The notes below the pieces were generated by a model. It was not told where the DNA came from. It saw only the letters and a list, made by a program, of their open reading frames with translations, and ran no database searches. Source: Nitrobacter sp051912485 (GTDB taxonomy: Bacteria > Pseudomonadota > Alphaproteobacteria > Rhizobiales > Xanthobacteraceae). From it: a stretch of 64,000 bases of DNA. Shown here in pieces: positions 49,978 through 59,155 of the stretch. The stretch lies in contig NZ_CP196822.1 in the NCBI RefSeq assembly GCF_051912485.1, positions 2,480,001 through 2,544,000 on the forward strand, in the 5' to 3' direction. A program made the position numbers and the translations under genes. Within the stretch, counting starts at the first letter, position 1. Every line of letters starts with the position of its first letter.

Positions 49978-50706
49978 TCAAGGCGCCGCGACCAGGCGAT
50001 AGCCGACGCCGCGCACCGCCTGGAGGAATAGCGGATTGGCGGGATCGCGCTCGATCTTCCGCCGCAGCCGGTTGATCTGGACATCGACGGCGCGCTCGTT
50101 GACGGTGCCGTCGCCGTTTAGTTCGCCGCGGCGAACCGTCTCGCCGGGCGTGGCGGCGAGCACGCGCAGCATCTCGCGCTCGCGATCGGTGAGATGAATG
50201 ACGTCGTCGCCCTGCCGTAGTTCGCCGCGCTCCAGATGATAGACGTAAGGCCCGAACGCGATCGATCCGGTTCGCACCGTCGGCAGCGGCATCGTGCGCT
50301 TGAGGATATTCCCGATCCGCAGCACCAGTTCGCGCGGCTCGAACGGCTTGGCGACGTAGTCGTCGGCGCCGATCTGCAGGCCCTCGATGCGGCTCTCGGC
50401 TTCGTGCCGGGCCGTCAGCATGATGATCGGCACCGAAGACGAGGCGCGGATGAAGCGGGCGAGATCGAAGCCGGTTTCGCCGGGCATCATGATGTCGAGG
50501 ATCAAGAGGTCGAAATGCAGCCCGAGCAGTTTCGAGCGGGCGACCTTGGCGCTCATGGCGGTGGTGACGCGGTAACCCTCCCCCGCCAGAAAACGCGACA
50601 GCAGATCGCGGATACGCCGGTCGTCGTCGACCAGCAGCAGATGCGGGGCGTCGTCGGCCGGCCTCACCGACGGCCGCGCGATCCCCGCCGTTTGCATTAC
50701 CGTCAT
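49978..50706 (-). CDS. OmpR-family response regulator
   Basis: 242 residues. Receiver domain with phospho-acceptor Asp71 in LLILDIMMPGETGF and Lys in DDYVAKPFEPREL; C-terminal winged-helix DNA-binding domain (HLTDREREMLRVLAATPGE, DVQINRLRRKIERDP, VRGVGYRL). It is the cognate regulator for the kinase downstream (10-base gap). Its ATG overlaps the MarR stop by 4 bases (ATGA, 50703-50706). Confidence 0.94.
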   Translation of the reverse strand: MTVMQTAGIARPSVRPADDAPHLLLVDDDRRIRDLLSRFLAGEGYRVTTAMSAKVARSKLLGLHFDLLILDIMMPGETGFDLARFIRASSSVPIIMLTARHEAESRIEGLQIGADDYVAKPFEPRELVLRIGNILKRTMPLPTVRTGSIAFGPYVYHLERGELRQGDDVIHLTDREREMLRVLAATPGETVRRGELNGDGTVNERAVDVQINRLRRKIERDPANPLFLQAVRGVGYRLVAAP

Positions 50707-51248
50707 GCCTTCACCATCTTGCCGTCGGCCCGCAGGATCGCCTCCAGCACCTTGTCGGGATCGTCGTGGTCGATCATCCCGAGCAGGAACTTGCGCACCG
50801 CCTCGGCGCCGGATGCGTCGAGGCTTTGCAGCGCCCGCACGATGCGGTCGGTCTGCAGGCCTGCGAGTTTCGCCACTAGCGCCTCGCCTTTTGCGGTGGC
50901 GAAAAGAAGGCGCTGGCGACGGTCGGCGTTCCCGGCCTTCTGCACGATATAGCCTTCATCGAGGAGCTGCTTGAGAACCCGCCCCAGCGATTGCTTGGTG
51001 ATGCGCAGCACATCGAGCAGGTCCGCGACGTTAAGGCCGGGATAACGGTGGACGAAATGCATCACGCGGTGATGCGCGCGACCAAAGCCGAATTCCTCCA
51101 GCACATGATCGGGATCGCCGACGAAATCGCGATAGGCAAAGAACAGCAGCTCAATGATGTCCCAGCGCATCTCAGCGGGCTCCCCGGCCGCATCCGGCCC
51201 CGCGTTGGCCATGGCACCGCTCCGGGTCGAGAAATTTATGTCAGCCAT
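50703..51248 (-). CDS. MarR-family transcriptional regulator
   Basis: 181 residues. Winged-helix MarR fold: EMRWDIIELLFFAYRDFVGDPDHVLEEFGFGRAHHRVMHFV, then the recognition part GLNVADLLDVLRITKQSLGRVLKQLLDEGYI and a wing with KAGNADRRQRLLFATAKGEAL. First gene of an operon with a response regulator and kinase, sharing a 4-base overlap with the regulator, so the three are co-translated. ATG 51248 is preferred over the frame's 51269. It probably controls its own operon; the ligand is unknown. Confidence 0.9.
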   Translation of the reverse strand: MADINFSTRSGAMANAGPDAAGEPAEMRWDIIELLFFAYRDFVGDPDHVLEEFGFGRAHHRVMHFVHRYPGLNVADLLDVLRITKQSLGRVLKQLLDEGYIVQKAGNADRRQRLLFATAKGEALVAKLAGLQTDRIVRALQSLDASGAEAVRKFLLGMIDHDDPDKVLEAILRADGKMVKA

Positions 51249-51250
51249 AT

Positions 51251-51274
51251 TGACATATCTTGGTTCCAATGTTA
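51251..51274. promoter_or_regulatory. Possible MarR operator
   Basis: TGACAT (51251-51256) and ATGTTA (51269-51274) form an imperfect inverted pair, 3 bases upstream of the marR start codon and adjoining AT-rich sequence. Position fits autoregulation by a MarR protein; the match is weak and could be chance. Confidence 0.2.
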
Positions 51275-51477
51275 CAAGTCTGCCACTTACAACGAAATAT
51301 TATAACGCTTCGTCCGAAGCCGGCCCGATCTACGTCCTGAAAATCCAACGGCGAGACCAAGAATTCTTTCGGCCGTACAGTCGTCAGCGGCATTTCGGCC
51401 AACATACTGGACTTCGCGCCTCCCACCAAAGCGGAAACCGGCCCACGGACCGGCGGGCGAGGGCCAGGACCTGAACC

Positions 51478-51648
51478 GATCAGTGGAGTGAATTTGACAT
51501 TCGCGACCCTCCTTGCCCCAAGGTCTGGCCGCGAATGTCAAATTCAAAAACCCCGCTGGAAAACTTGCAGTTGATAGTGGCCTTTGGTTCTAACATTTGC
51601 GAAGGCGCCTGCCGCAGAGGGATGCGAATGCTAGAATCGGACCACCAG
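51478..51648. repeat. Two-module palindromic repeat (family R1, diverged copy)
   Basis: Module 1 has arms AATTTGACATTCGCG / CGCGAATGTCAAATT; module 2 has arms GGTTCTAACATTTGCG / TGCGAATGCTAGAATC and outer GTGGCC / GGACCAC. The loop CGCCTGCCGCAGAGGGA resembles CGCCTGCCGCAATGGGG of the copy at 236-403, so loops as well as stems are conserved. The CTAG ends have decayed (TCAG, CTGG, ATAG, CCAG), so this copy looks older. Its end is 38 bases upstream of ilvE. Confidence 0.75.
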
Positions 51649-51686
51649 CCCGCCATCGGGACAGCTGCAAAGCCGGGAGAAGACCC

Positions 51687-52799
51687 ATGGGAGTTTCGCT
51701 CGATACGATCGATGGCGCGATGTCGTTGAAATTCGAGGTCCAGCCGACGGCCAATCCGACGCTCGCGACCGCGCGCGCAGAAAAGCTCGCCAACCCCGGC
51801 TTCGGGCGGGTGTTCACCGATCACATGGCAGTGGTGCGCTACAATCAGGCGAAGGGCTGGCACAACCCGCGCGTCGAATCCCGCGCCAACTTCCCGCTCG
51901 ATCCCGCGACCGCCGTGCTGCACTACGCGCAGGAGATTTTCGAAGGTCTCAAGGCCTACAAGCGTGATGACGGCGGCGTGAACCTGTTCCGCCCGGACGC
52001 CAATGCGCGACGCTTCCGCAATTCGGCTGAGCGCATGGCGATGGCACCCCTCCCCGAGCCCGTGTTCATCGAAGCCATCGAGCAGCTCGTACGGATCGAC
52101 CGCGCCTGGATTCCAGGCGGTGAAGGCAGCCTGTATCTGCGGCCCTTCATGATCGCGAACGAAGTCTTCCTCGGTGTGAAGCCCTCGGCGGATTACATCT
52201 TCGCCGTCATCGCCTCATCGGTCGGCTCCTATTTCAAGGGCGGCCCCGCGCCGGTCTCGATCTGGGTGTCGGAAAACTACACACGCGCGGCAGTCGGCGG
52301 CACCGGCGCCGTCAAATGCGGCGGAAACTACGCTGCCAGTCTGCGCGCGCAGGCCGAGGCCATCGATCGCGGCTGCGATCAGGTCGTTTTCCTGGACGCG
52401 GTCGAGCGCCGCTACATCGAGGAACTCGGCGGCATGAACATCTTCTTCGTGTTCGATGACGGTTCGCTCTCGACACCGCCGCTCGGCACCATCCTGCCGG
52501 GTATCACCCGCGATTCCATCATCACGCTCGCAAAGGAATCCGGTACTGGCGTGCGCGAGGAGCCCTATACAATCGACCAGTGGCGCACTGATGCCGCCAG
52601 CGGCAAGCTTCGGGAAGCATTCGCCTGTGGCACTGCCGCCGTCATTTCGCCAATCGGCAAGGTTTGCTCGGCGCACGGCGATTTCACCATCAATGGCGGC
52701 GCCGCTGGTCCCGTCGCGATGGGCTTTCGCAAGAAGCTGGTCGACATCCAGTATGGCCGCGCGGCCGACACACATAACTGGACCCGCAAGGTGCTGTGA
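51687..52799 (+). CDS. ilvE: Branched-chain amino acid aminotransferase
   Basis: Transaminates leucine, isoleucine and valine with 2-oxoglutarate. Class IV PLP enzyme, 370 residues, of the longer branched-chain type. Visible: HYAQEIFEGLKAYKRDDGGV, ANEVFLGVKPSADYIFAVIASSVGSYFKGG and PLP-Lys in VKCGGNYAASLRAQAEA. ATG 51687 is preferred because GGGAGAAGACCC precedes it and the conserved N-terminus (MGVSLDTIDGAM) follows. An R1 repeat occupies the 5' region, ending 38 bases upstream. Confidence 0.94.
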   Translation: MGVSLDTIDGAMSLKFEVQPTANPTLATARAEKLANPGFGRVFTDHMAVVRYNQAKGWHNPRVESRANFPLDPATAVLHYAQEIFEGLKAYKRDDGGVNLFRPDANARRFRNSAERMAMAPLPEPVFIEAIEQLVRIDRAWIPGGEGSLYLRPFMIANEVFLGVKPSADYIFAVIASSVGSYFKGGPAPVSIWVSENYTRAAVGGTGAVKCGGNYAASLRAQAEAIDRGCDQVVFLDAVERRYIEELGGMNIFFVFDDGSLSTPPLGTILPGITRDSIITLAKESGTGVREEPYTIDQWRTDAASGKLREAFACGTAAVISPIGKVCSAHGDFTINGGAAGPVAMGFRKKLVDIQYGRAADTHNWTRKVL

Positions 52800-52814
52800 T
52801 CGGTCGCCCATTCG

Positions 52815-54233
52815 TTAGGCCTCGCGATACTGCATCCCCTTGAGAGGCACCAGACCGAGCCGCTCACGTCGGATCCAGCGTGACATCATCAGGATGGCTA
52901 CGGCCGCGAGGCCCGACGCCAGGCCGATCCAGATGCCGATACCCCGAAATCCAAGATTGAAGGCGAACAGCAAGCTCAACGACATGCCGAAGCCCCAATA
53001 GCCAAGACCGGCATAGATCATCGGCACACGAGTATCCTGCAAGCCACGCAGCATACCGGCGCCGACCACCTGCGCACCGTCGGCAATCTGAAACACCGCC
53101 GCGCAGGTCAGAAACGACGCGGCCAGTCCAATAACCTCGGCATTCGCCGCATCGTTGACGTCGACGAATGCGCCGATCAACCATCGCGGCGCGGCAATCA
53201 TCAACACGCTGGTGCTTGCCATGAAAGCAATCGCCAGCGCGAAGCACATCCATCCGGCGCGGGTGATCCCGTCCCGGTCTCCGGCACCGTAAGCGCGACC
53301 AACGCGCACCGTAGCGGCCTGCGCCAGCCCCATCGGCACCATGAAAGAGACCGACGCGATCTGAATCGCAATGGCGTGAGCCGCGATTGAGGTCGTGCCG
53401 AACCGTCCCATCAGGAACACCGCGGCATTGAACACGGTGATCTCGAAGGCGAGCGCAGCGCCGATTGGCAAACCCACACGCCACAGCATGGCGAGACGTG
53501 GCCAATCTGCGCGCCACCAGTTGCCGAACAGACGATAGCGACGAAATTTGTGACCGAAGCTCAGCACCAGCGCCAGCCCGACGAACAGGAAGGTGTTGGA
53601 CAATGTGGTCGCGATGCCCGACCCGCGCAGGCCGAGTGCCGGCAGACCAAGATGACCGAACACCAGCGCCCAGTTCGCGACGATATTGAACAGGATCGCG
53701 ACTGCGGTCACCGTCATTGCCCACAACGGCCGCTCCAGTGCGGCAAAGAACGAACGCAGCGCGATAAAGCCGAGCGTCGGCAGCATGCCCCACTGCAACG
53801 CGCGCACAAACACCTGGGCGTCCGCTGCAAGTTGCGGTTCCTGATCGAACAGAATGAGGATCGCTTCGGTATGCCAGAGCAGCAGCCAGCTCGGCACCGC
53901 AATCAGCACCGTCGCCCATAGTCCCTGCCGGAACGTCCGCCGCACGTCGCGGACCATATGCCGCTTGCGGCCAAACGCTTCAGCCATCATCGGCGACGTC
54001 GCAGTGACGACGCCAATGCCGAAAATCAGGATCGCGAAGTACAGATTGACGCCAAGGGTTCCGGCGGCCAACGCCGAAGGACCAACGCGGCCCAGCACGA
54101 TCACATCGGTGGTGGTCAGCGCGATTTGCGCGAGGTTGGTGAGGACCAGCGGCCAGCCAAGCATCAGCGTCGCCCGGAATTCTCCGAGCCAAGCATCGCG
54201 CGACAGCGCGTTCTGGCGGGCATCAAAAAGCAT
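52815..54233 (-). CDS. MATE family efflux transporter
   Basis: 472 residues, about 12 membrane segments. MATE fold: GWPLVLTNLAQIALTTTDVIVLGRVGPSALAAGTLG in the first helices and VLALSL-like repeats later (MVPMGLAQAATVRVGRAYGAGD, IADGAQVVGAGMLRGLQDTRVPM). Such pumps export drugs or metabolites with Na+ or H+. Substrate unknown. ATG 54233 begins MLFDARQNALSRDAWLGEF. Separated from prmB (upstream on the same strand) by 158 bases with a hairpin. Confidence 0.92.
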   Translation of the reverse strand: MLFDARQNALSRDAWLGEFRATLMLGWPLVLTNLAQIALTTTDVIVLGRVGPSALAAGTLGVNLYFAILIFGIGVVTATSPMMAEAFGRKRHMVRDVRRTFRQGLWATVLIAVPSWLLLWHTEAILILFDQEPQLAADAQVFVRALQWGMLPTLGFIALRSFFAALERPLWAMTVTAVAILFNIVANWALVFGHLGLPALGLRGSGIATTLSNTFLFVGLALVLSFGHKFRRYRLFGNWWRADWPRLAMLWRVGLPIGAALAFEITVFNAAVFLMGRFGTTSIAAHAIAIQIASVSFMVPMGLAQAATVRVGRAYGAGDRDGITRAGWMCFALAIAFMASTSVLMIAAPRWLIGAFVDVNDAANAEVIGLAASFLTCAAVFQIADGAQVVGAGMLRGLQDTRVPMIYAGLGYWGFGMSLSLLFAFNLGFRGIGIWIGLASGLAAVAILMMSRWIRRERLGLVPLKGMQYREA

Positions 54234-54288
54234 GGCGGCTCGGTCATCAACACGGCAACTGGGGCAGAATGACGGTAACAGGACGACG

Positions 54289-54318
54289 AAACCTCCGACG
54301 GTATCGCCGGAGGCTTTC
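54289..54318 (-). terminator. Hairpin between prmB and the MATE gene
   Basis: CCTCCG / CGGAGG stem with flanking AAA and TTT complementing (AAACCTCCG...CGGAGGCTTT). On the minus strand it lies 74 bases after the prmB stop and 56 bases before the MATE start, a normal terminator position for the pgsA-moaD-moaE-prmB group. Confidence 0.55.
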
Positions 54319-54391
54319 GTGCGTCGTTCGCTGGATGGCTCTTAGTTAAGTGAACAACCGCGATTTTGCCAGACCCGGAGTGATAGCGCGA

Positions 54392-55435
54392 TCATGCCGC
54401 GCCGAGCGGGTGTCGTGCGGGCACAAGGTCCGCAAGCGTCGCGGCATCGATCCAGAACACCTCGCCCTCGGACTCCTCGGTATCGAGCCAGAGCAAATCC
54501 GCGCGCGGATAAGCTTTCTCGATCGCCGGCTTGCAGCGGCCGACCTCGCACAACAGACCGCCGCCGGATGTGAGATGAGTTTTGGTGCCGTCGATGATTC
54601 GTCGCACCAGATCAATACCGTCGGCGCCGCCGTCGAACGCCATCCGCGGCTCGGCAAGGCACTCGCGCGGCAGACCCGCCATTCCTTGTGCGTCGACATA
54701 GGGCGGGTTTGAGATGATGAGATCGTAGCGCTTACCCCTGACGGCTGCGAACAGGTCGCCCTGTGCAAGTTGAATGCGATCTTCGAGGCCGTGCTCGCGC
54801 ACATTGCGCGAAGCAACCGCAAGCGCGTCCGACGACAGGTCGGCGGCATCGATCGTCGCATTCGGAAATGCGCGCGCGGCCAGAATGGCAAGGCATCCCG
54901 AGCCAGTACAGAGATCGAGCACGCTGGTCACGGTTGCGGAATCGCGCAGGCGCAGCACATCGTCGTCGCCGAAATGTGAGTCCAGGATTTCACCGATGAA
55001 CGAGCGTGGCACGATCACGCGGTCGTCGACATAGAACGGGAGGCCACGCATATACATCCTGTTGACGAGGTAGGCGGCGGGCTTGCGGGTTGCGATGCGC
55101 TGCTCGATCCAGCCGAGGATGCGCCGGCCTGCCGCCTTCGGCACCCGCCGCGCGGCGTTTGGTTCCACCTCGTCCGGATGCAGGCGCATGGCCTCTCCGA
55201 CCAGGAAGGCGGCCTCGGCCACCGGATCGGTGGTACCGTGGGCAAAGGCGACGCGGGCGCGCTTGAGCCTTGTGGCTGCGAAGCGGACATAGTCGAAAAT
55301 CGTCACGAGTTCGGAAGCTGCGTTCGCGGCGGAGGGGTTTGCAGCTTTGGCTGCAGCCGGCGTCGGCCGGCGTTTTTTGACTAAGCTGCGGGTCGCGATT
55401 TTCGATCGTCCACCGCGCACGGCGGTCTTCGCCAT
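54392..55435 (-). CDS. prmB: 50S ribosomal protein L3 N5-glutamine methyltransferase PrmB
   Basis: SAM-dependent methyltransferase modifying a glutamine of ribosomal protein L3. 347 residues. Motifs: VTSVLDLCTGSGCLAILAA and the amino-methyltransferase motif IISNPPYVDAQGM. The first 40 residues are a basic/Ala-rich extension (GGRSKIATRSLVKKRRPTPAAAKA), so a later start is possible. ATG 55435 overlaps the moaE stop by 1 base (TGATG). Cytoplasmic. Confidence 0.9.
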   Translation of the reverse strand: MAKTAVRGGRSKIATRSLVKKRRPTPAAAKAANPSAANAASELVTIFDYVRFAATRLKRARVAFAHGTTDPVAEAAFLVGEAMRLHPDEVEPNAARRVPKAAGRRILGWIEQRIATRKPAAYLVNRMYMRGLPFYVDDRVIVPRSFIGEILDSHFGDDDVLRLRDSATVTSVLDLCTGSGCLAILAARAFPNATIDAADLSSDALAVASRNVREHGLEDRIQLAQGDLFAAVRGKRYDLIISNPPYVDAQGMAGLPRECLAEPRMAFDGGADGIDLVRRIIDGTKTHLTSGGGLLCEVGRCKPAIEKAYPRADLLWLDTEESEGEVFWIDAATLADLVPARHPLGAA

Positions 55436-55914
55436 CAGGATTTGGCCCAGCGCGCCGCAGCGGAATCGTCGCGATCGTGGGCATCCACCCAGCTGGACCC
55501 AGCGGCACCCTCCTCGCGTTTCCAGAACGGCGCCTGCGTCTTGAGATAGTCCATCAGGAATTCCGCGCCCTGAAATGCTGCTTCGCGGTGCGACGATGCT
55601 GTGACCACGAGAACGATGTTCTCGCCCGGTACGATCCGCCCGTGCCGATGAATGATGGTGATGCCCGTGAGGGGCCAGCGCGAGAGCGCCTCCTCGGCAT
55701 GACGCGCGATCTCGGCCTCCGCCATACCGGGATAGTGTTCCAGCATCAGCGCGGCGATCGCGTCGCCACCCTCACCGCCAGCCTGGTCGCTTCTGCAGAT
55801 ACCGCTGAAGCTTACGACCGCGCCGATGTCGGTGCGGCCGCGCGACAGCGCCGCGACTTCGCGCGCAACGTCGAAGTCCTCTTCCTGCAGGCGAATGGTG
55901 ACGGGAACGGTCAT
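55435..55914 (-). CDS. moaE: Molybdopterin synthase catalytic subunit
   Basis: 159 residues. Converts precursor Z (cyclic pyranopterin monophosphate) to molybdopterin using sulfur carried by MoaD. Visible: GAVVSFSGICR, MLEHYPGMAEAEIARHAEEAL, IIHRHGRIVPGENIVLVVTASSHREAAFQGAEFLMDYLKTQAPFWKRE, with the catalytic Lys region in the last block. Follows moaD by 22 bases; overlaps prmB by 1 base. Confidence 0.94.
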   Translation of the reverse strand: MTVPVTIRLQEEDFDVAREVAALSRGRTDIGAVVSFSGICRSDQAGGEGGDAIAALMLEHYPGMAEAEIARHAEEALSRWPLTGITIIHRHGRIVPGENIVLVVTASSHREAAFQGAEFLMDYLKTQAPFWKREEGAAGSSWVDAHDRDDSAAARWAKS

Positions 55915-55936
55915 GGACGACGCCGATGTTGACAGA

Positions 55937-56188
55937 TCAGCCGCCGGTCATCGGCGGAAAGAAGGCAATTTCGCGCGCACCTGCGATCGCCGTGTCCTGC
56001 TTGACGTGCATCCGATCGATCGCGGCGCGGATCACGTTCGGTTTGTCGAACGCATGGGCGTATTCATCCCCCCGCTGCGACAACCATGCGATCAGATCGG
56101 CGACCGTCGCGACGGCCGGCGGCGGATCGAGCGCCTCCTCGGCCTTGCCGACCCGTTCGCGCACCCAGGCGAAATATAGCACCTTCAT
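55937..56188 (-). CDS. moaD: Molybdopterin synthase sulfur-carrier subunit
   Basis: 83 residues, ubiquitin-like fold ending in the required Gly-Gly (FFPPMTGG), which is adenylated and thiocarboxylated before sulfur delivery to MoaE. MKVLYFAWVRERVG is the typical opening. Overlaps the pgsA stop by 4 bases (ATGA, 56185-56188), so it is translated with pgsA; moaE follows 22 bases on. Confidence 0.94.
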   Translation of the reverse strand: MKVLYFAWVRERVGKAEEALDPPPAVATVADLIAWLSQRGDEYAHAFDKPNVIRAAIDRMHVKQDTAIAGAREIAFFPPMTGG

Positions 56189-56802
56189 TTTTCATCCTCC
56201 TCGATGAGGTGGTGAATACCGGCCTGAAAATAGTCCCAACCGGTATAGATGGTGAAGATCGCCGAAACCCACAACAGCAGAAGCCCGATCTGGGTCACGA
56301 ACGGAAATATCAGATCGCCCGCCTCGCCCGCCAGCAGGAAACCGATCGCGACCAGTTGCACCGTTGTCTTCCACTTCGCAACCTTGGTCACGGGCACGCT
56401 GACGCGCAGGGCCGCCAGATATTCGCGAAGGCCCGATACGAGAATCTCGCGGCACAGGATCACGATCGCCGCCCACAGCGTCCAGCCATGGATGATGCCG
56501 TCCGCCGCCAGCATCAGCAGACATGAGGCAACCAGGAGCTTGTCGGCGATCGGATCGAGCATCTTGCCGAAGGCGGACTGCTGATCCCAGATTCGCGCAT
56601 AATAGCCGTCGAGGAAGTCCGTGACGCCGGCCGCGATGAACACGCCCAGCGCCACCCAGCGCAGTCGCAACGGCCCGTCCATGATCGATTGCGCATAGAC
56701 GCAGCCCACCACCACCGGGATCGCGGCGATCCGGGCATAGGTGAGAATATTCGGAAGCGACAGCATGTGCCTCGCGGTCGCCTGGCTGGTTGCAGTGTTC
56801 AT
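56185..56802 (-). CDS. pgsA: CDP-diacylglycerol--glycerol-3-phosphate 3-phosphatidyltransferase
   Basis: First committed enzyme of phosphatidylglycerol synthesis, in the inner membrane. 205 residues with the CDP-alcohol phosphotransferase motif DFLDGYYAR...GKMLDPIADK and several membrane segments. First gene of a group with moaD, moaE and prmB. ATG 56802 begins MNTATSQATARHMLSLPNIL. uvrC lies upstream on the same strand (136-base gap). Confidence 0.94.
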   Translation of the reverse strand: MNTATSQATARHMLSLPNILTYARIAAIPVVVGCVYAQSIMDGPLRLRWVALGVFIAAGVTDFLDGYYARIWDQQSAFGKMLDPIADKLLVASCLLMLAADGIIHGWTLWAAIVILCREILVSGLREYLAALRVSVPVTKVAKWKTTVQLVAIGFLLAGEAGDLIFPFVTQIGLLLLWVSAIFTIYTGWDYFQAGIHHLIEEDEK

Positions 56803-56938
56803 TTCGTCTTACCAATACTGTCGTGGCGCGAACGTCAACCGGCCGCGCGGCGCAATTTACCGCCTTCGCAGCGGCGAAAGCCTTATCCGTTGATCTTAAT
56901 ACGAAAAAAGCCGCTGAACATCATACTAAAATCCACCC

Positions 56939-59020
56939 TCACGCGGGCCTGGCATGAAAAAAGTCGAAGATCTTACGGGCGCTTTCGGCGCTAATACCGG
57001 GAACCTTGCCGAGGTCGGCCACCGAGGCACGCTCGATCTCCTTCAGCGTCCCAAAATGATGTAGCAGCGCCCGCTTGCGCGCCGGGCCGATGCCGGGGAC
57101 CTCCTGCAGCCCAGCTTCGCGGATATCCTTGCTGCGCAGCTTGCGATGCGATCCGATGACAAATCGATGCGCTTCGTCGCGCAAACGCTGGATGAAATAC
57201 AGGACGGGATCGCGCGGTTCGAGCTTGATGGCAGGACGGTCCGGCAGGAACAGGGTTTCGCGGCCGGCGTCGCGGTCGGGCCCCTTGGCGACCGCCACCA
57301 GCGCCACCCGGCTCAGCCCCAGCGCATCGAAAATCCCGCGGGCGGCATTGAGCTGACCAAGGCCGCCGTCGATGATCACGAGATCGGGCCATTGCGGCAC
57401 CGCATCCTTGTCCGATTCATCGGCCTTGTCCGGATCGGCAGCTTTCTGCGTCAGCAATCTTTTGAAACGGCGCTCCAGCACCTCGCGCATCATCGCGTAG
57501 TCGTCGCCGGGCGTCAGGCTCTCGGACTTGATGTTGAACTTGCGATACTGGTTTTTCAGAAAGCCTTCAGGACCGGCGACGATCATCGCCCCGACCGCAT
57601 TGGTGCCCTGGATGTGGCTGTTGTCGTAGACCTCGATCCGTCGCGGCGCGTGCGGTAAACCCAGGGCAGCCGCCAAACCCTGCAACAGCCGCGACTGCGT
57701 CGCGGTATCCGCCAGCTTGCGGCCCAGCGCCTCGCGCGCATTGGTCAGCGCGTGCGCGACCAGCTCCTTCTTTTCGCCGCGCTGCGGCGTCGAGACCACG
57801 ACCTTGCAGCCGGCCTTGATCGACAGCGCATCGGCCAGCAATTCGCTCTCCTCGATCTGGTGCGAGACCAAAATCAGTTTCGGTGGCGGCTTGTCGTCGT
57901 AGAACTGGGCAAGGAATGATCCAAGCACCTCCTCCGGCGTAAACGACTTTTCCGCGCGCGGAAAATAGGCGCGGTTGCCCCAATTCTGTCCGGTGCGGAA
58001 GAAAAAGACCTCAACGCAGGAATAGCCGCCCTCCTGGTAGATCGCGAACACGTCGGCTTCTTCCACCGTGCGCGGGTTGATGCCCTGCTGCGACTGGATC
58101 GCCGACAGCGCGGCCAGCCGGTCGCGATAGAGCGCCGCGCGCTCGAAGGCGAGATCGTCGGAAGCCTTTTCCATTTCCCGCGCCAGTTCTTCCTTCACGG
58201 CGCGGCTGCGGCCGGACAGGAAGTCGGTCGCCTCGCGAACCAGTGCTGTATAGCCGGGGAAATCGATCTCGCGGGTGCAAGGGCCCGCGCAGCGCTTGAT
58301 CTGGTACAGCAGGCACGGCCGCGTCCGGCTTTCGAAGAAGGAGTCGGTGCAGGAGCGCACCAGGAACGCGCGCTGCAGGGCGGTGATGGTGCGGCCGACC
58401 GCGCCCGCGGACGCGAACGGTCCGAAATAGCGCCCCGGCCGCGACTGCGCGCCGCGATGCTTGAGGATCTGCGGCGCCCAATGGTCGCCGGTGATCAGGA
58501 TATAGGGAAACGACTTATCGTCGCGAAGCTGCACGTTGAAACGCGGCCGCAATTGCTTGATCAGGTTCGCTTCGAGCAGCAACGCCTCGGTCTCGGTCGC
58601 GGTCGACACGATCTCCACGGTGGACGTCGCCGCGATCATGCGTGCGATGCGCATCACTTGGCCGGTCGGCCGCGCATAGGACGACAGACGCTTGCGCACG
58701 TTCTTGGCCTTGCCGACGTAGAGCACATCGCGCGCGGCATTCATCATGCGGTAGACGCCGGGCGAGGTCGGCGCGTGGCGAACGGCATGCTCGATCGCCG
58801 CGCGACCAACCGCGAGTGTGCCCTCCGCGATCGCATCAGCGGGCTCGTCCGGCAGATCAGGCAGCCGCGCCTCGTCGTCCTCGTCGGTCCCGATGGTTGC
58901 GGGATCCACATCCTGTCCCGTCTCCACTCCCCCGTGCCGCCGCATGTCCGCGCCGGAACCGGGCGGTTGTCCAGGTCCGGCCGGCTTTGCGGGATCGGAG
59001 GAATCGGTCGTCATGTCCAT
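56939..59020 (-). CDS. uvrC: UvrABC excinuclease subunit C
   Basis: Dual-incision nuclease of nucleotide excision repair. 693 residues. After a Gly/Asp/Pro-rich N-terminal extension (about 1-85) come the GIY-YIG domain (SPGVYRMMNAARDVLYVGKAKNVRKR), the Cys-rich patch, the UVR motif (AREMEKASDDLAFERAALYRDRL), the RNase H-like domain (DNSHIQGTNAVGAMIV; IIDGGLGQLNAARGI) and HhH repeats (LQEVPGIGPARKRALLHHFG). ATG 59020 or 59014 starts it. With uvrB at 23288 the window holds two of the three excinuclease subunits. Confidence 0.95.
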   Translation of the reverse strand: MDMTTDSSDPAKPAGPGQPPGSGADMRRHGGVETGQDVDPATIGTDEDDEARLPDLPDEPADAIAEGTLAVGRAAIEHAVRHAPTSPGVYRMMNAARDVLYVGKAKNVRKRLSSYARPTGQVMRIARMIAATSTVEIVSTATETEALLLEANLIKQLRPRFNVQLRDDKSFPYILITGDHWAPQILKHRGAQSRPGRYFGPFASAGAVGRTITALQRAFLVRSCTDSFFESRTRPCLLYQIKRCAGPCTREIDFPGYTALVREATDFLSGRSRAVKEELAREMEKASDDLAFERAALYRDRLAALSAIQSQQGINPRTVEEADVFAIYQEGGYSCVEVFFFRTGQNWGNRAYFPRAEKSFTPEEVLGSFLAQFYDDKPPPKLILVSHQIEESELLADALSIKAGCKVVVSTPQRGEKKELVAHALTNAREALGRKLADTATQSRLLQGLAAALGLPHAPRRIEVYDNSHIQGTNAVGAMIVAGPEGFLKNQYRKFNIKSESLTPGDDYAMMREVLERRFKRLLTQKAADPDKADESDKDAVPQWPDLVIIDGGLGQLNAARGIFDALGLSRVALVAVAKGPDRDAGRETLFLPDRPAIKLEPRDPVLYFIQRLRDEAHRFVIGSHRKLRSKDIREAGLQEVPGIGPARKRALLHHFGTLKEIERASVADLGKVPGISAESARKIFDFFHARPA

Positions 59021-59155
59021 CAGTTAAGCGATGAAACCGGCCGATGCCAGCGGCAGCGCGCCGAACTAACCGCACGATCAGGCTGCGTCACCGGTTACCG
59101 GCGCCGCCAAGCTGGTAACACTTTTTTAAGAACAAGAGACGGCGGGAGCGTCGTC

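Larger units (their letters stand above)
51249..51686. other. Divergent interval between marR and ilvE
   Basis: 438 bases without a supported gene. The left end (51249-51310) is AT-rich and should hold the marR-operon promoter. The middle (51311-51477) shows nothing recognisable. The right part is the R1 repeat at 51478-51648, ending 38 bases before the ilvE start. Confidence 0.55.
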
